Below are positions 25,478 through 39,477 of a stretch of 64,000 nt of DNA, in pieces (within the stretch, counting starts at the first letter, position 1; each line of letters opens with the position of its first letter). Source of the DNA: Hippophae tibetana (lineage: Eukaryota > Streptophyta > Magnoliopsida > Rosales > Elaeagnaceae); the NCBI GenBank assembly GCA_037013495.1, contig CM072803.1, positions 53,395,627-53,459,626 on the forward strand, given 5' to 3'. A model generated the notes under the pieces. It searched no databases. It saw nothing but the letters and a program-made list of their open reading frames with translations, and was not told the origin of the DNA. The translations under genes were made by a program, and so were the position numbers.

Positions 25478-26451
25478 ATTCCCACCAAAATCAAATTAAT
25501 TCAAATATTTCTCCCTCTTTTCCCAATGGAAAAGGGCGATAGCTAGAGGTTGTTTTAGACATTATTTGGTAACTTCTTGGTACTTAGCATGAACCATATC
25601 CATAGGAGATAAGCATAATATTTATAATCTTATTTATTTGCTTCTAACTCATAAAATGGGTTTTGTAAACTAGATTCATAGGAGGAGAGAGATAACCAAA
25701 TTTAATTTCAATACAGTGCATTCCAACACAACAAGAATAACTTATAATAAATTGAGAATATTGATGTCATGAAAGAGTTAAAAATGAGAAATATTGTTCT
25801 CTTATACGAAATAATGAACAAAATTTCAAACGTTTCATAGTTTTGAATTTCAAGTCGTAATAAATTCCATTTAAATATGTCATAATTATAATGATAAAAC
25901 ATTTGGAGTATTTATTCAGCAACAAATTATTTGTAAAATAGAAATGAGAAAATGTTTAAGTTTTCTTTTCCACTTATTTATTTTTCCCAATATTCTATCA
26001 TTATTTTCTTTCATTCGTAAGTCTTAATTCCCACCAAAATCAAATTAATTCAAATATTTCTCCCTCTTTTCCCAATGGAAAAGGGCGATGGCTAGAGGTG
26101 GTTTTAGACATTATTTGGTAACTTCTTGGTACGTAGCATGAACCATATCCATAGGAGATAAGCATAATATTTATAATCTTATTTATTTGCTTCTAACTCA
26201 TAAAATGGGTTTTGTAAACTAGATTCATAGGAGGAGAGAGATAACCAAATTTAATTTCAATACAGTGCATTCCAACACAACAAGAATAACTTATAATAAA
26301 TTGAGAATATTAATGTCATGAAAGAGTTAAAAATGAGAAATATTGTTCTCTTATACGAAATAATGAACAAAATTTCAAACGTTTCATAGTTTTGAATTTC
26401 AAGTCGTAATAAATTCCATTTAAATATGTCATAATTATAATGATAAAACAT
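23295..26451. repeat. Higher-order block A, complete copy 3
   Basis: It lies at an offset of 12078 bp (22 monomers) from the copy at 11217. GGAAAAGAGC is at 23881, ATATATCTCCC near 24406, AGCTAGAGG at 25541, and TTAATGTCATG near 26309. A truncated copy with only the first four monomer types is at about 20001-22183. Confidence 0.8.
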
Positions 26452-26959
26452 TTGGAGTATTTATTCAGCAACAAATTATTTGTAAAATAGAAATAAGAAA
26501 ATGTTTAAGTTTTCTTTTCCACTTATTTCTTTTTCCCAATATTCTATCATTATTTTGTTTCCTTCTTAAGTCTTAATTCCCACCAAAATGAAATTAATTC
26601 AAATATTTCTCCTTCTTCTCCCAAGATAAAAAGGTGATGGCTAGAGGTGGTTTTAGACATTATTTGGTAACTTCTTGGTATGTAGCATGAACCATATCCA
26701 TAGGAGATAAGCATAATTTTCCAATCTTATTTATTTGCTTCTTACTCATAAAATGGGTTTTGTAAACTAGATTCTTAGGAGGAGAGAGATAACCAAATTT
26801 AATTTCAATACAGTGCATTCCAACACAACAAGAATAACTTATAATAAATTGAGAATATTGATGTCATGAAAGAGTTAAAAATGAGAAATATTGTTCTCTT
26901 ATACGAAATAATGAACAAAATTTCAAACGTTTCATAGTTTTGAATTTCAAGTCGTAATA
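25345..26959. repeat. 3-monomer duplication with 1-bp deletion, copy 1
   Basis: Three monomer types come in order: AGCTAGAGGTTG with GGTACTTAGC, then TTAATGTCATG, then a family-2 copy with GCATAATTTTCC. The last is one base shorter than the usual GCATAATATTTCC (about 26711-26722). It is repeated 1646 bp downstream, with the deletion. Confidence 0.85.
26711..26722. other. 1-bp deletion (548-bp monomer)
   Basis: GCATAATTTTCC replaces GCATAATATTTCC. The monomer starting at 26257 is therefore 548 bp, and all downstream monomers shift phase by one base. It also closes the 89-codon frame in this copy. Confidence 0.9.
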
Positions 26960-26990
26960 AATTCCATTTAAATATGTCATAATTATAATG

Positions 26991-28605
26991 ATAAAACATT
27001 TGGAGTATTTATTCAGCAACAAATTATTTGTAAAATAGAAATGAGAAAATGTTTAAGTTTTCTTTTCCACTTATTTCTTTTTCCCAATATTCTATCATTA
27101 TGTTGTTTCATTCGTAAGTCTTAATTCCCACCAAAATCAAATTAATTCAAATATTTCTCCCACTTTTCCCAATGGAAAAGGGCGATAGCTAGAGGTTGTT
27201 TTAGACATTATTTGGTAACTTCTTGGTACTTAGCATGAACCATATCCATAGGAGATAAGCATAATATTTATAATCTTATTTATTTGCTTCTAACTCATAA
27301 AATGGGTTTTGTAAACTAGATTCATAGGAGGAGAGAGATAACCAAATTTAATTTCAATACAGTGCATTCCAACACAACAAGAATAACTTATAATAAATTG
27401 AGAATATTGATGTCATGAAAGAGTTAAAAATGAGAAATATTGTTCTCTTATACGAAATAATGAACAAAATTTCAAACGTTTCATAGTTTTGAATTTCAAG
27501 TCGTAATAAATTCCATTTAAATATGTCATAATTATAATGATAAAACATTTGGAGTATTTATTCAGCAACAAATTATTTGTAAAATAGAAATGAGAAAATG
27601 TTTAAGTTTTCTTTTCCACTTATTTATTTTTCCCAATATTCTATCATTATTTTCTTTCATTCGTAAGTCTTAATTCCCACCAAAATCAAATTAATTCAAA
27701 TATTTCTCCCTCTTTTCCCAATGGAAAAGGGCGATGGCTAGAGGTGGTTTTAGACATTATTTGGTAACTTCTTGGTACGTAGCATGAACCATATCCATAG
27801 GAGATAAGCATAATATTTATAATCTTATTTATTTGCTTCTAACTCATAAAATGGGTTTTGTAAACTAGATTCATAGGAGGAGAGAGATAACCAAATTTAA
27901 TTTCAATACAGTGCATTCCAACACAACAAGAATAACTTATAATAAATTGAGAATATTAATGTCATGAAAGAGTTAAAAATGAGAAATATTGTTCTCTTAT
28001 ACGAAATAATGAACAAAATTTCAAACGTTTCATAGTTTTGAATTTCAAGTCGTAATAAATTCCATTTAAATATGTCATAATTATAATGATAAAACATTTG
28101 GAGTATTTATTCAGCAACAAATTATTTGTAAAATAGAAATAAGAAAATGTTTAAGTTTTCTTTTCCACTTATTTCTTTTTCCCAATATTCTATCATTATT
28201 TTGTTTCCTTCTTAAGTCTTAATTCCCACCAAAATGAAATTAATTCAAATATTTCTCCTTCTTCTCCCAAGATAAAAAGGTGATGGCTAGAGGTGGTTTT
28301 AGACATTATTTGGTAACTTCTTGGTATGTAGCATGAACCATATCCATAGGAGATAAGCATAATTTTCCAATCTTATTTATTTGCTTCTTACTCATAAAAT
28401 GGGTTTTGTAAACTAGATTCTTAGGAGGAGAGAGATAACCAAATTTAATTTCAATACAGTGCATTCCAACACAACAAGAATAACTTATAATAAATTGAGA
28501 ATATTGATGTCATGAAAGAGTTAAAAATGAGAAATATTGTTCTCTTATACGAAATAATGAACAAAATTTCAAACGTTTCATAGTTTTGAATTTCAAGTCG
28601 TAATA
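26991..28605. repeat. 3-monomer duplication with 1-bp deletion, copy 2
   Basis: It matches 25345-26959 at an offset of 1646 bp. AGCTAGAGG is at 27187 against 25541, and the shared deletion is at about 28357-28368. TCTCCCACTTTTCC near 27167 is private to this copy. A shared deletion at the same base is strong evidence for one duplication event. Confidence 0.85.
28357..28368. other. 1-bp deletion, duplicated copy
   Basis: This is the same deletion as at 26711-26722, 1646 bp downstream, in the monomer starting at 27903. Confidence 0.9.
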
Positions 28606-28607
28606 AA

Positions 28608-29100
28608 TTCTATTTAAATATATCATAATTATAATGATAAAACATTTGGAGTATTTATTCAGCAACAAATTATTTGTAAAATAGAAATGAGAAAATGTTC
28701 AAGTTTTCTTTTCCACTTATTTCTTTTTCCCAATATTCTATCGTTATTTTGTTTCCTTCTTACGTCTTAATTCCGACCAAGATGAAATTAATTCAAATAT
28801 TTCTCCCTCTTCTCCCAAGATAAAAAGGTGATGGCTAGAGTTGGTTTTAGACATTATTTGGTAACTTCTTGGTACGTAGCATGAACCATATCCATAGGAG
28901 ATAAGCATAATATTTCCAATCTTATTTATTTGCTTCTTACTCATAAAATGGGTTTTGTAAACTAGATTCTTAGGAGGAGAGAGATAACCAAATTTAATTT
29001 CAATACAGTACATTCCAACACAACAAGAATAACTTATAATAAATTGAGAATATTGATGTCATGAAAGAGTTAAAAATGAGAAATATTGTTCTCTTATACG
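28608..29100. repeat. Start of right-domain monomer types
   Basis: From here the rare left-domain marks (AGTTGATTCC, ATTTTAATG, GGAAAAGAGC, GGAGACAG) no longer appear, and the right-domain set begins with TTACGTCTTAATTCCGACC, CCAAGATGAAATT and ACAGTACATT. The segment is repeated at about 30255-30747 (offset 1647 bp). The two copies then differ, with CCATTTACATAT near 29158 in the first and TTTGATTTTC near 30782 in the second. Confidence 0.65.
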
Positions 29101-29841
29101 AAATAATGAACAAAATTTCAAACGTTTCATAGTTTTGAATTTCAAGTCGTAATAAATTCCATTTACATATATCATAATTATAATGATAAAACATTTGGAG
29201 TATTTATTCAGCAACAAATTATTTGTAAAATAGAAATGAGAAAATGTTTAAGTTTTCTTTTCCACTTATTTCTTTTTCCCAATATTCTATCATTATGTTG
29301 TTTCATTCGTAAGTCTTAATTCCCACCAAAATCAAATTAATTCAAATATTTCTCCCTCTTTTCCCAATGGAAAAGGGCGATGGCTAGAGTTGGTTTTAGA
29401 CATTATTTGGTAACTTCTTGGTACGTAGCATGAACCATATCCATAGGAGATAAGCATAATATTTATAATCTTATTTATTTGCTTCTAACTCATAAAATGG
29501 GTTTTGTAAACTAGATTCATAGGAGGAGAGAGATAACCAAATTTAATTTCAATACAGTGCATTCCAACACAACAAGAATAACTTATAATAAATTGAGAAT
29601 ATTAATGTCATGAAAGAGTTAAAAATGAGAAATATTGTTCTCTTATACGAAATAATGAACAAAATTTCAAACGTTTCATAGTTTTGAATTTCAAGTCGTA
29701 ATAAATTCCATTTAAATATGTCATAATTATAATGATAAAACATTTGGAGTATTTATTCAGCAACAAATTATTTGTAAAATAGAAATAAGAAAATGTTTAA
29801 GTTTTCTTTTCCACTTATTTCTTTTTCCCAATATTCTATCA

Positions 29842-31758
29842 TTATTTTGTTTCCTTCTTAAGTCTTAATTCCCACCAAAATGAAATTAATTCAAATATTT
29901 CTCCTTCTTCTCCCAAGATAAAAAGGTGATGGCTAGAGGTGGTTTTAGACATTATTTGGTAACTTCTTGGTATGTAGGATGAACCATATCCATAGGAGAT
30001 AAGCATAATATTTCCAATCTTATTTATTTGCTTCTTACTCATAAAATGGGTTTTGTAAACTAGATTCTTAGGAGGAGAGAGATAACCAAATTTAATTTCA
30101 ATACAGTGCATTCCAACACAACAAGAATAACTTATAATAAATTGAGAATATTGATGTCATGAAAGAGTTAAAAATGAGAAATATTGTTCTCTTATACGAA
30201 ATAATGAACAAAATTTCAAACGTTTCATAGTTTTGAATTTCAAGTCGTAATAAATTCTATTTAAATATATCATAATTATAATGATAAAACATTTGGAGTA
30301 TTTATTCAGCAACAAATTATTTGTAAAATAGAAATGAGAAAATGTTCAAGTTTTCTTTTCCACTTATTTCTTTTTCCCAATATTCTATCGTTATTTTGTT
30401 TCCTTCTTACGTCTTAATTCCGACCAAGATGAAATTAATTCAAATATTTCTCCCTCTTCTCCCAAGATAAAAAGGTGATGGCTAGAGTTGGTTTTAGACA
30501 TTATTTGGTAACTTCTTGGTACGTAGCATGAACCATATCCATAGGAGATAAGCATAATATTTCCAATCTTATTTATTTGCTTCTTACTCATAAAATGGGT
30601 TTTGTAAACTAGATTCTTAGGAGGAGAGAGATAACCAAATTTAATTTCAATACAGTACATTCCAACACAACAAGAATAACTTATAATAAATTGAGAATAT
30701 TGATGTCATGAAAGAGTTAAAAATGAGAAATATTGTTCTCTTATACGAAATAATGAACAAAATTTCAAACGTTTCATAGTTTTGATTTTCAAGTCGTAAT
30801 AAATTCCATTTAAATATGTCATAATTATAATGATAAAACATTTGGAGTATTTATTCAGCAACAAATTATTTGTAAAATAGAAATGAGAAAATGTTTAAGT
30901 TTTCTTTTCCACTTATTTCTTTTTCCCAATATTCTATCATTATTTTGTTTCCTTCTTAAGTCTTAATTCCCACCAAAATGAAATTAATTCAAATATTTCT
31001 CCCTCTTCTCCCAAGATAAAAAGGTGATGGCTATAGGTGGTTTTAGACATTATTTGGTAACTTCTTGGTATGTAGCATGAACCATATCCATAGGAGATAA
31101 GCATAATATTTCCAATCTTATTTATTTGCTTCTTACTCATAAAATGGGTTTTGTAAACTAGATTCTTAGGAGGAGAGAGATAACCAAATTTAATTTCAAT
31201 ACAGTGCATTCCAACACAACAAGAATAACTTATAATAAATTGAGAATATTGATGTCATGAAAGAGTTAAAAATGAGAAATATTGTTCTCTTATACGAAAT
31301 AATGAACAAAATTTCAAACGTTTCATAGTTTTGAATTTCAAGTCGTAATAAATTCCATTTACATATATCATAATTATAATGATAAAACATTTGGAGTATT
31401 TATTCAGCAACAAATTATTTGTAAAATAGAAATGAGAAAATGTTTAAGTTTTCTTTTCCACTTATTTATTTTTCCCAATATTCTATCATTATGTTGTTTC
31501 ATTCGTAAGTCTTAATTCCCACCAAAATCAAATTAATTCAAATATTTCACCCTCTTTTCCCAATGGAAAAGGGCGATGGCTAGAGGTGGTTTTAGACATT
31601 ATTTGGTAACTTCTTGGTACGTAGCATGAACCATATCCATAGGAGATAAGCATAATATTTCCAATCTTATTTATTTGCTTCTTACTCATAAAATGGGTTT
31701 TGTAAACTAGATTCTTAGGAGGAGAGAGATAACCAAATTTAATTTCAATACAGTGCAT
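29842..31758. repeat. Higher-order block C, copy 1
   Basis: This ordered run of four types starts with GTAGGATGAACC near 29975, then TTCCGACCAAGATG with ACAGTACATT, then GGCTATAGG near 31029, then a family-1 copy with TTTCCAATC and CTTACTC. It recurs at offsets of 5490 bp (10 monomers), 19764 bp (36 monomers) and, counting the later deletion, at 55644. None of these markers in combination occurs left of 28.6 kb. Confidence 0.8.
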
Positions 31759-31890
31759 TCCAACACAACAAGAATAACTTATAATAAATTGAGAATATTG
31801 ATGTCATGAAAGAGTTAAAAATGAGAAATATTGTTCTCTTATACGAAATAATGAACAAAATTTCAAACGTTTCATAGTTTTGAATTTCAA

Positions 31891-32988
31891 GTCATAATAA
31901 ATTCCATTTAAATATGTCATAATTATAATGATAAAACATTTGGAGTATTTATTCAGCAACAAATTATTTGTAAAATAGAAATGAGAAAATGTTTAAGTTT
32001 TCTTTTCCACTTATTTATTTTTCCCAATATTCTATCATTATTTTGTTTCATTCGTAAGTCTTAATTCCCACCAAAATCAAATTAATTCAAATATATCTCC
32101 CTCTTTTCCCAATGGAAAAGGGCGATGGCTAGAGGTGGTTTTAGATATTATTTGGTAACTTCTTGGTACGTAGCATGAACCATATCCATAGGAGATAAGC
32201 ATAATATTTATAATCTTATTTATTTGCTTCTAACTCATAAAATGGGTTTTGTAAACTAGATTCATAGGAGGAGAGAGATAACCAAATTTAATTTCAATAC
32301 AGTGCATTCCAACACAACAAGAATAACTTATAATAAATTGAGAATATTGATGTCATGAAAGAGTTAAAAATGAGAAATATTGTTCTCTTATACGAAATAA
32401 TGAACAAAATTTCAAACGTTTCATAGTTTTGAATTTCAAGTCATAATAAATTCCATTTAAATATGTCATAATTATAATGATAAAACATTTGGAGTATTTA
32501 TTCAGCAACAAATTATTTGTAAAATAGAAATGAGAAAATGTTTAAGTTTTCTTTTCCACTTATTTATTTTTCCCAATATTCTATCATTATTTTGTTTCAT
32601 TCGTAAGTCTTAATTCCCACCAAAATCAAATTAATTCAAATATATCTCCCTCTTTTCCCAATGGAAAAGGGCGATGGCTAGAGGTGGTTTTAGATATTAT
32701 TTGGTAACTTCTTGGTACGTAGCATGAACCATATCCATAGGAGATAAGCATAATATTTATAATCTTATTTATTTGCTTCTAACTCATAAAATGGGTTTTG
32801 TAAACTAGATTCATAGGAGGAGAGAGATAACCAAATTTAATTTCAATACAGTGCATTCCAACACAACAAGAATAACTTATAATAAATTGAGAATATTGAT
32901 GTCATGAAAGAGTTAAAAATGAGAAATATTGTTCTCTTATACGAAATAATGAACAAAATTTCAAACGTTTCATAGTTTTGAATTTCAA
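31891..32988. repeat. Two adjacent monomers that appear identical
   Basis: The copies at 31891-32439 and 32440-32988 match over the full 549 bp by eye. Both carry AAGTCATAAT, ATATATCTCCC and TTTTAGATATTATT. A further copy with these marks lies at about 34637-35160. This is the youngest-looking single-unit duplication in the window. Confidence 0.75.
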
Positions 32989-35331
32989 GTCGTAATAAAT
33001 TCCATTTAAATATGTCATAATTATAATGATAAATCATTTGGAGTATTTATTCAGCAACAAATTATTTGTAAAATAGAAATGAGAAAATGTTTAAGTTTTC
33101 TTTTCCACTTATTTATTTTTCCCAATATTCTATCATTATTTTGTTTCATTCGTAAGTCTTAATTCCCACCAAAATCAAATTAATTCAAATATTTCTCCCT
33201 CTTTTCCCAATGGAAAAGGGCGATGGCTAGAGGTGGTTTTAGACATTATTTGGTAACTTCTTGGTACGTAGCATGAACCATATCCATAGGAGATAAGCAT
33301 AATATTTATAATCTTATTTATTTGCTTCTAACTCATAAAATGGGTTTTGTAAACTAGATTCATAGGAGGAGAGAGATAACCAAATTTAATTTCAATACAG
33401 TGCATTCCAACACAACAAGAATAACTTATAATAAATTGAGAATATTGATGTCATGAAAGAGTTAAAAATGAGAAATATTGTTCTCTTATACGAAATAATG
33501 AACAAAATTTCAAACGTTTCATAGTTTTGAATTTCAAGTCGTAATAAATTCCATTTAAATATGTCATAATTATAATGATAAAACATTTGGAGTATTTATT
33601 CAGCAACAAATTATTTGTAAAATAGAAATAAGAAAATGTTTAAGTTTTCTTTTCCACTTATTTCTTTTTCCCAATATTCTATCATTATTTTGTTTCCTTC
33701 TTAAGTCTTAATTCCCACCAAAATGAAATTAATTCAAATATTTCTCCTTCTTCTCCCAAGATAAAAAGGTGATGGCTAGAGGTGGTTTTAGACATTATTT
33801 GGTAACTTCTTGGTATGTAGGATGAACCATATCCATAGGAGATAAGCATAATATTTCCAATCTTATTTATTTGCTTCTTACTCATAAAATGGGTTTTGTA
33901 AACTAGATTCTTAGGAGGAGAGAGATAACCAAATTTAATTTCAATACAGTGCATTCCAACACAACAAGAATAACTTATAATAAATTGAGAATATTGATGT
34001 CATGAAAGAGTTAAAAATGAGAAATATTGTTCTCTTATACGAAATAATGAACAAAATTTCAAACGTTTCATAGTTTTGAATTTCAAGTCGTAATAAATTC
34101 CATTTACATATATCATAATTATAATGATAAAACATTTGGAGTATTTATTCAGCAACAAATTATTTGTAAAATAGAAATGAGAAAATGTTTAAGTTTTCTT
34201 TTCCACTTATTTCTTTTTCCCAATATTCTATCATTATGTTGTTTCATTCGTAAGTCTTAATTCCCACCAAAATCAAATTAATTCAAATATTTCTCCCTCT
34301 TTTCCCAATGGAAAAGGGCGATGGCTAGAGTTGGTTTTAGACATTATTTGGTAACTTCTTGGTACGTAGCATGAACCATATCCATAGGAGATAAGCATAA
34401 TATTTATAATCTTATTTATTTGCTTCTAACTCATAAAATGGGTTTTGTAAACTAGATTCATAGGAGGAGAGAGATAACCAAATTTAATTTCAATACAGTG
34501 CATTCCAACACAACAAGAATAACTTATAATAAATTGAGAATATTGATGTCATGAAAGAGTTAAAAATGAGAAATATTGTTCTCTTATACGAAATAATGAA
34601 CAAAATTTCAAACGTTTCATAGTTTTGAATTTCAAGTCATAATAAATTCCATTTAAATATGTCATAATTATAATGATAAAACATTTGGAGTATTTATTCA
34701 GCAACAAATTATTTGTAAAATAGAAATGAGAAAATGTTTAAGTTTTCTTTTCCACTTATTTATTTTTCCCAATATTCTATCATTATTTTGTTTCATTCGT
34801 AAGTCTTAATTCCCACCAAAATCAAATTAATTCAAATATATCTCCCTCTTTTCCCAATGGAAAAGGGCGATGGCTAGAGGTGGTTTTAGATATTATTTGG
34901 TAACTTCTTGGTACGTAGCATGAACCATATCCATAGGAGATAAGCATAATATTTATAATCTTATTTATTTGCTTCTAACTCATAAAATGGGTTTTGTAAA
35001 CTAGATTCATAGGAGGAGAGAGATAACCAAATTTAATTTCAATACAGTGCATTCCAACACAACAAGAATAACTTATAATAAATTGCGAATATTGATGTCA
35101 TGAAAGAGTTAAAAATGAGAAATATTGTTCTCTTATACGAAATAATGAACAAAATTTCAAACGTTTCATAGTTTTGAATTTCAAGTCGTAATAAATTCCA
35201 TTTAAATATGTCATAATTATAATGATAAAACATTTGGAGTATTTATTCAGCAACAAATTATTTGTAAAATAGAAATAAGAAAATGTTTAAGTTTTCTTTT
35301 CCACTTATTTCTTTTTCCCAATATTCTATCA

Positions 35332-37248
35332 TTATTTTGTTTCCTTCTTAAGTCTTAATTCCCACCAAAATGAAATTAATTCAAATATTTCTCCTTCTTC
35401 TCCCAAGATAAAAAGGTGATGGCTAGAGGTGGTTTTAGACATTATTTGGTAACTTCTTGGTATGTAGGATGAACCATATCCATAGGAGATAAGCATAATA
35501 TTTCCAATCTTATTTATTTGCTTCTTACTCATAAAATGGGTTTTGTAAACTAGATTCTTAGGAGGAGAGAGATAACCAAATTTAATTTCAATACAGTGCA
35601 TTCCAACACAACAAGAATAACTTATAATAAATTGAGAATATTGATGTCATGAAAGAGTTAAAAATGAGAAATATTGTTCTCTTATACGAAATAATGAACA
35701 AAATTTCAAACGTTTCATAGTTTTGAATTTCAAGTCGTAATAAATTCCATTTAAATATGTCATAATTATAATGATAAAACATTTGGAGTATTTATTCAGC
35801 AACAAATTATTTGTAAAATAGAAATGAGAAAATGTTCAAGTTTTCTTTTCCACTTATTTCTTTTTCCCAATATTCTATCGTTATTTTGTTTCCTTCTTAA
35901 GTCTTAATTCCGACCAAGATGAAATTAATTCAAATATTTCTCCCTCTTCTCCCAAGATAAAAAGGTGATGGCTAGAGTTGGTTTTAGACATTATTTGGTA
36001 ACTTCTTGGTACGTAGCATGAACCATATCCATAGGAGATAAGCATAATATTTCCAATCTTATTTATTTGCTTCTTACTCATAAAATGGGTTTTGTAAACT
36101 AGATTCTTAGGAGGAGAGAGATAACCAAATTTAATTTCAATACAGTACATTCCAACACAACAAGAATAACTTATAATAAATTGAGAATATTGATGTCATG
36201 AAAGAGTTAAAAATGAGAAATATTGTTCTCTTATACGAAATAATGAACAAAATTTCAAACGTTTCATAGTTTTGATTTTCAAGTCGTAATAAATTCCATT
36301 TAAATATGTCATAATTATAATTATAAAACATTTGGAGTATTTATTCAGCAACAAATTATTTGTAAAATAGAAATGAGAAAATGTTTAAGTTTTCTTTTCC
36401 ACTTATTTCTTTTTCCCAATATTCTATCATTATTTTGTTTCCTTCTTAAGTCTTAATTCCCACCAAAATGAAATTAATTCAAATATTTCTCCCTCTTCTC
36501 CCAAGATAAAAAGGTGATGGCTATAGGTGGTTTTAGACATTATTTGGTAACTTCTTGGTATGTAGCATGAACCATATCCATAGGAGATAAGCATAATATT
36601 TCCAATCTTATTTATTTGCTTCTTACTCATAAAATGGGTTTTGTAAACTAGATTCTTAGGAGGAGAGAGATAACCAAATTTAATTTCAATACAGTGCATT
36701 CCAACACAACAAGAATAACTTATAATAAATTGAGAATATTGATGTCATGAAAGAGTTAAAAATGAGAAATATTGTTCTCTTATACGAAATAATGAAAAAA
36801 ATTTCAAACGTTTCATAGTTTTGAATTTCAAGTCGTAATAAATTCCATTTAAATATATCATAATTATAATGATAAAACATTTGGAGTATTTATTCAGCAA
36901 CAAATTATTTGTAAAATAGAAATGAGAAAATGTTTAAGTTTTCTTTTCCACTTATTTATTTTTCCCAATATTCTATCATTATGTTGTTTCATTCGTAAGT
37001 CTTAATTCCCACCAAAATCAAATTAATTCAAATATTTCTCCCTCTTTTCCCAATGGAAAAGGGCGATGGCTAGAGGTGGTTTTAGACATTATTTGGTAAC
37101 TTCTTGGTACGTAGCATGAACCATATCCATAGGAGATAAGCATAATATTTCCAATCTTATTTATTTGCTTCTTACTCATAAAATGGGTTTTGTAAACTAG
37201 ATTCTTAGGAGGAGAGAGATAACCAAATTTAATTTCAATACAGTGCAT
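35332..37248. repeat. Higher-order block C, copy 2
   Basis: It matches 29842-31758 at an offset of 5490 bp. Copy-specific features include ATAATTATAAAACATT near 36315 and TGAAAAAAATTTC near 36793. The latter is shared with the later block C copies but not with copy 1. Confidence 0.8.
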
Positions 37249-37830
37249 TCCAACACAACAAGAATAACTTATAATAAATTGAGAATATTGATATCATGAA
37301 AGAGTTAAAAATGAGAAATATTGTTCTCTTATACGAAATAATGAACAAAATTTCAAACGTTTCATAGTTTTGAATTTCAAGTCGTAATAAATTCCATTTA
37401 AATATATCATAATTATAATGATAAAATATTTGGAGTATTTATTCAGCAACAAATTATTTGTAAAATAGAAATGAGAAAATGTTTAAGTTTTCTTTTCCAC
37501 TTATTTATTTTTCCCAATATTCTATCATTATGTTGTTTCATTCGTAAGTCTTAATTCCCACCAAAATCAAATTAATTCAAATATTTCTCCCTCTTTTCCC
37601 AATGGAAAAGGGCGATGGCTAGAGGTGGTTTTAGACATTATTTGGTAACTTCTTGGTACGTAGCATGAACCATATCCATAGGAGATAAGCATAATATTTA
37701 TAATCTTATTTATTTGCTTCTAACTCATAAAATCGGTTTTGTAAACTAGATTCTTAGGAGGAGAGAGATAACCAAATTTAATTTCAATACAGTGCATTCC
37801 AACACAACAAGAATAACTTATAATAAATTG
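36850..37830. repeat. 3-monomer-offset repeat, copy 1
   Basis: It matches 38497-39477 at an offset of 1647 bp. Shared rare marks are TTGATATCATG (37289), GATAAAATATTTGG (about 37420) and AAAATCGGTTTTG (about 37729). AAAATCGG later spreads through the 8-monomer repeat. Confidence 0.75.
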
Positions 37831-38496
37831 AGAATATTGATGTCATGAAAGAGTTAAAAATGAGAAATATTGTTCTCTTATACGAAATAATGAACAAAAT
37901 TTCAAACGTTTCATAGTTTTGAATTTCAAGTCGTAATAAATTCCATTTAAATATATCATAATTATAATGATAAAACATTTGGAGTATTTATTCAGCAACA
38001 AATTATTTGTAAAATAGAAATGAGAAAATGTTTAAGTTTTCTTTTCCACTTATTTCTTTTTCCCAATATTCTATCATTATGTTGTTTCATTCGTAAGTCT
38101 TAATTCCCACCAAAATCAAATTAATTCAAATATTTCTCCCTCTTTTCCCAATGGAAAAGGGCGATGGCTAGAGGTGGTTTTAGACATTATTTGGTAACTT
38201 CTTGGTACGTAGCATGAACCATATCCATAGGAGATAAGCATAATATTTATAATCTTATTTATTTGCTTCTAACTCATAAAATGGGTTTTGTAAACTAGAT
38301 TCATAGGAGGAGAGAGATAACCAAATTTAATTTCAATACAGTGCATTCCAACACAACAAGAATAACTTATAATAAATTGAGAATATTGATGTCATGAAAG
38401 AGTTAAAAATGAGAAATATTGTTCTCTTATACGAAATAATGAACAAAATTTCAAACGTTTCATAGTTTTGAATTTCAAGTCGTAATAAATTCCATT

Positions 38497-39477
38497 TAAA
38501 TATATCATAATTATAATGATAAAACATTTGGAGTATTTATTCAGCAACAAATTATTTGTAAAATAGAAATGAGAAAATGTTTAAGTTTTCTTTTCCACTT
38601 ATTTATTTTTCCCAATATTCTATCATTATGTTGTTTCATTCGTAAGTCTTAATTCCCACCAAAATCAAATTAATTCAAATATTTCTCCCTCTTTTCCCAA
38701 TGGAAAAGGGCGATGGCTAGAGGTGGTTTTAGACATTATTTGGTAACTTCTTGGTACGTAGCATGAACCATATCCATAGGAGATAAGCATAATATTTCCA
38801 ATCTTATTTATTTGCTTCTTACTCATAAAATGGGTTTTGTAAACTAGATTCTTAGGAGGAGAGAGATAACCAAATTTAATTTCAATACAGTGCATTCCAA
38901 CACAACAAGAATAACTTATAATAAATTGAGAATATTGATATCATGAAAGAGTTAAAAATGAGAAATATTGTTCTCTTATACCAAATAATGAACAAAATTT
39001 CAAACGTTTCATAGTTTTGAATTTCAAGTCGTAATAAATTCCATTTAAATATATCATAATTATAATGATAAAATATTTGGAGTATTTATTCAGCAACAAA
39101 TTATTTGTAAAATAGAAATGAGAAAATTTTTAAGTTTTCTTTTCCACTTATTTATTTTTCCCAATATTCTATCATTATGTTGTTTCATTCGTAAGTCTTA
39201 ATTCCCACCAAAATCAAATTAATTCAAATATTTCTCCCTCTTTTCCCAATGGAAAAGGGTGATGGCTAGAGGTGGTTTTAGACATTATTTGGTAACTTCT
39301 TGGTACGTAGCATGAACCATATCCATAGGAGATAAGCATAATATTTATAATCTTATTTATTTGCTTCTAACTCATAAAATCGGTTTTGTAAACTAGATTC
39401 TTAGGAGGAGAGAGATAACCAAATTTAATTTCAATACAGTGCATTCCAACACAACAAGAATAACTTATATTAAATTG
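38497..39477. repeat. 3-monomer-offset repeat, copy 2
   Basis: It has the same marks 1647 bp after 36850-37830, with TTGATATCATG near 38936. Private changes are TTATACCAAATAATG near 38976, GAAAATTTTTAAG near 39122 and AAAGGGTGATGG near 39255. Confidence 0.75.
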
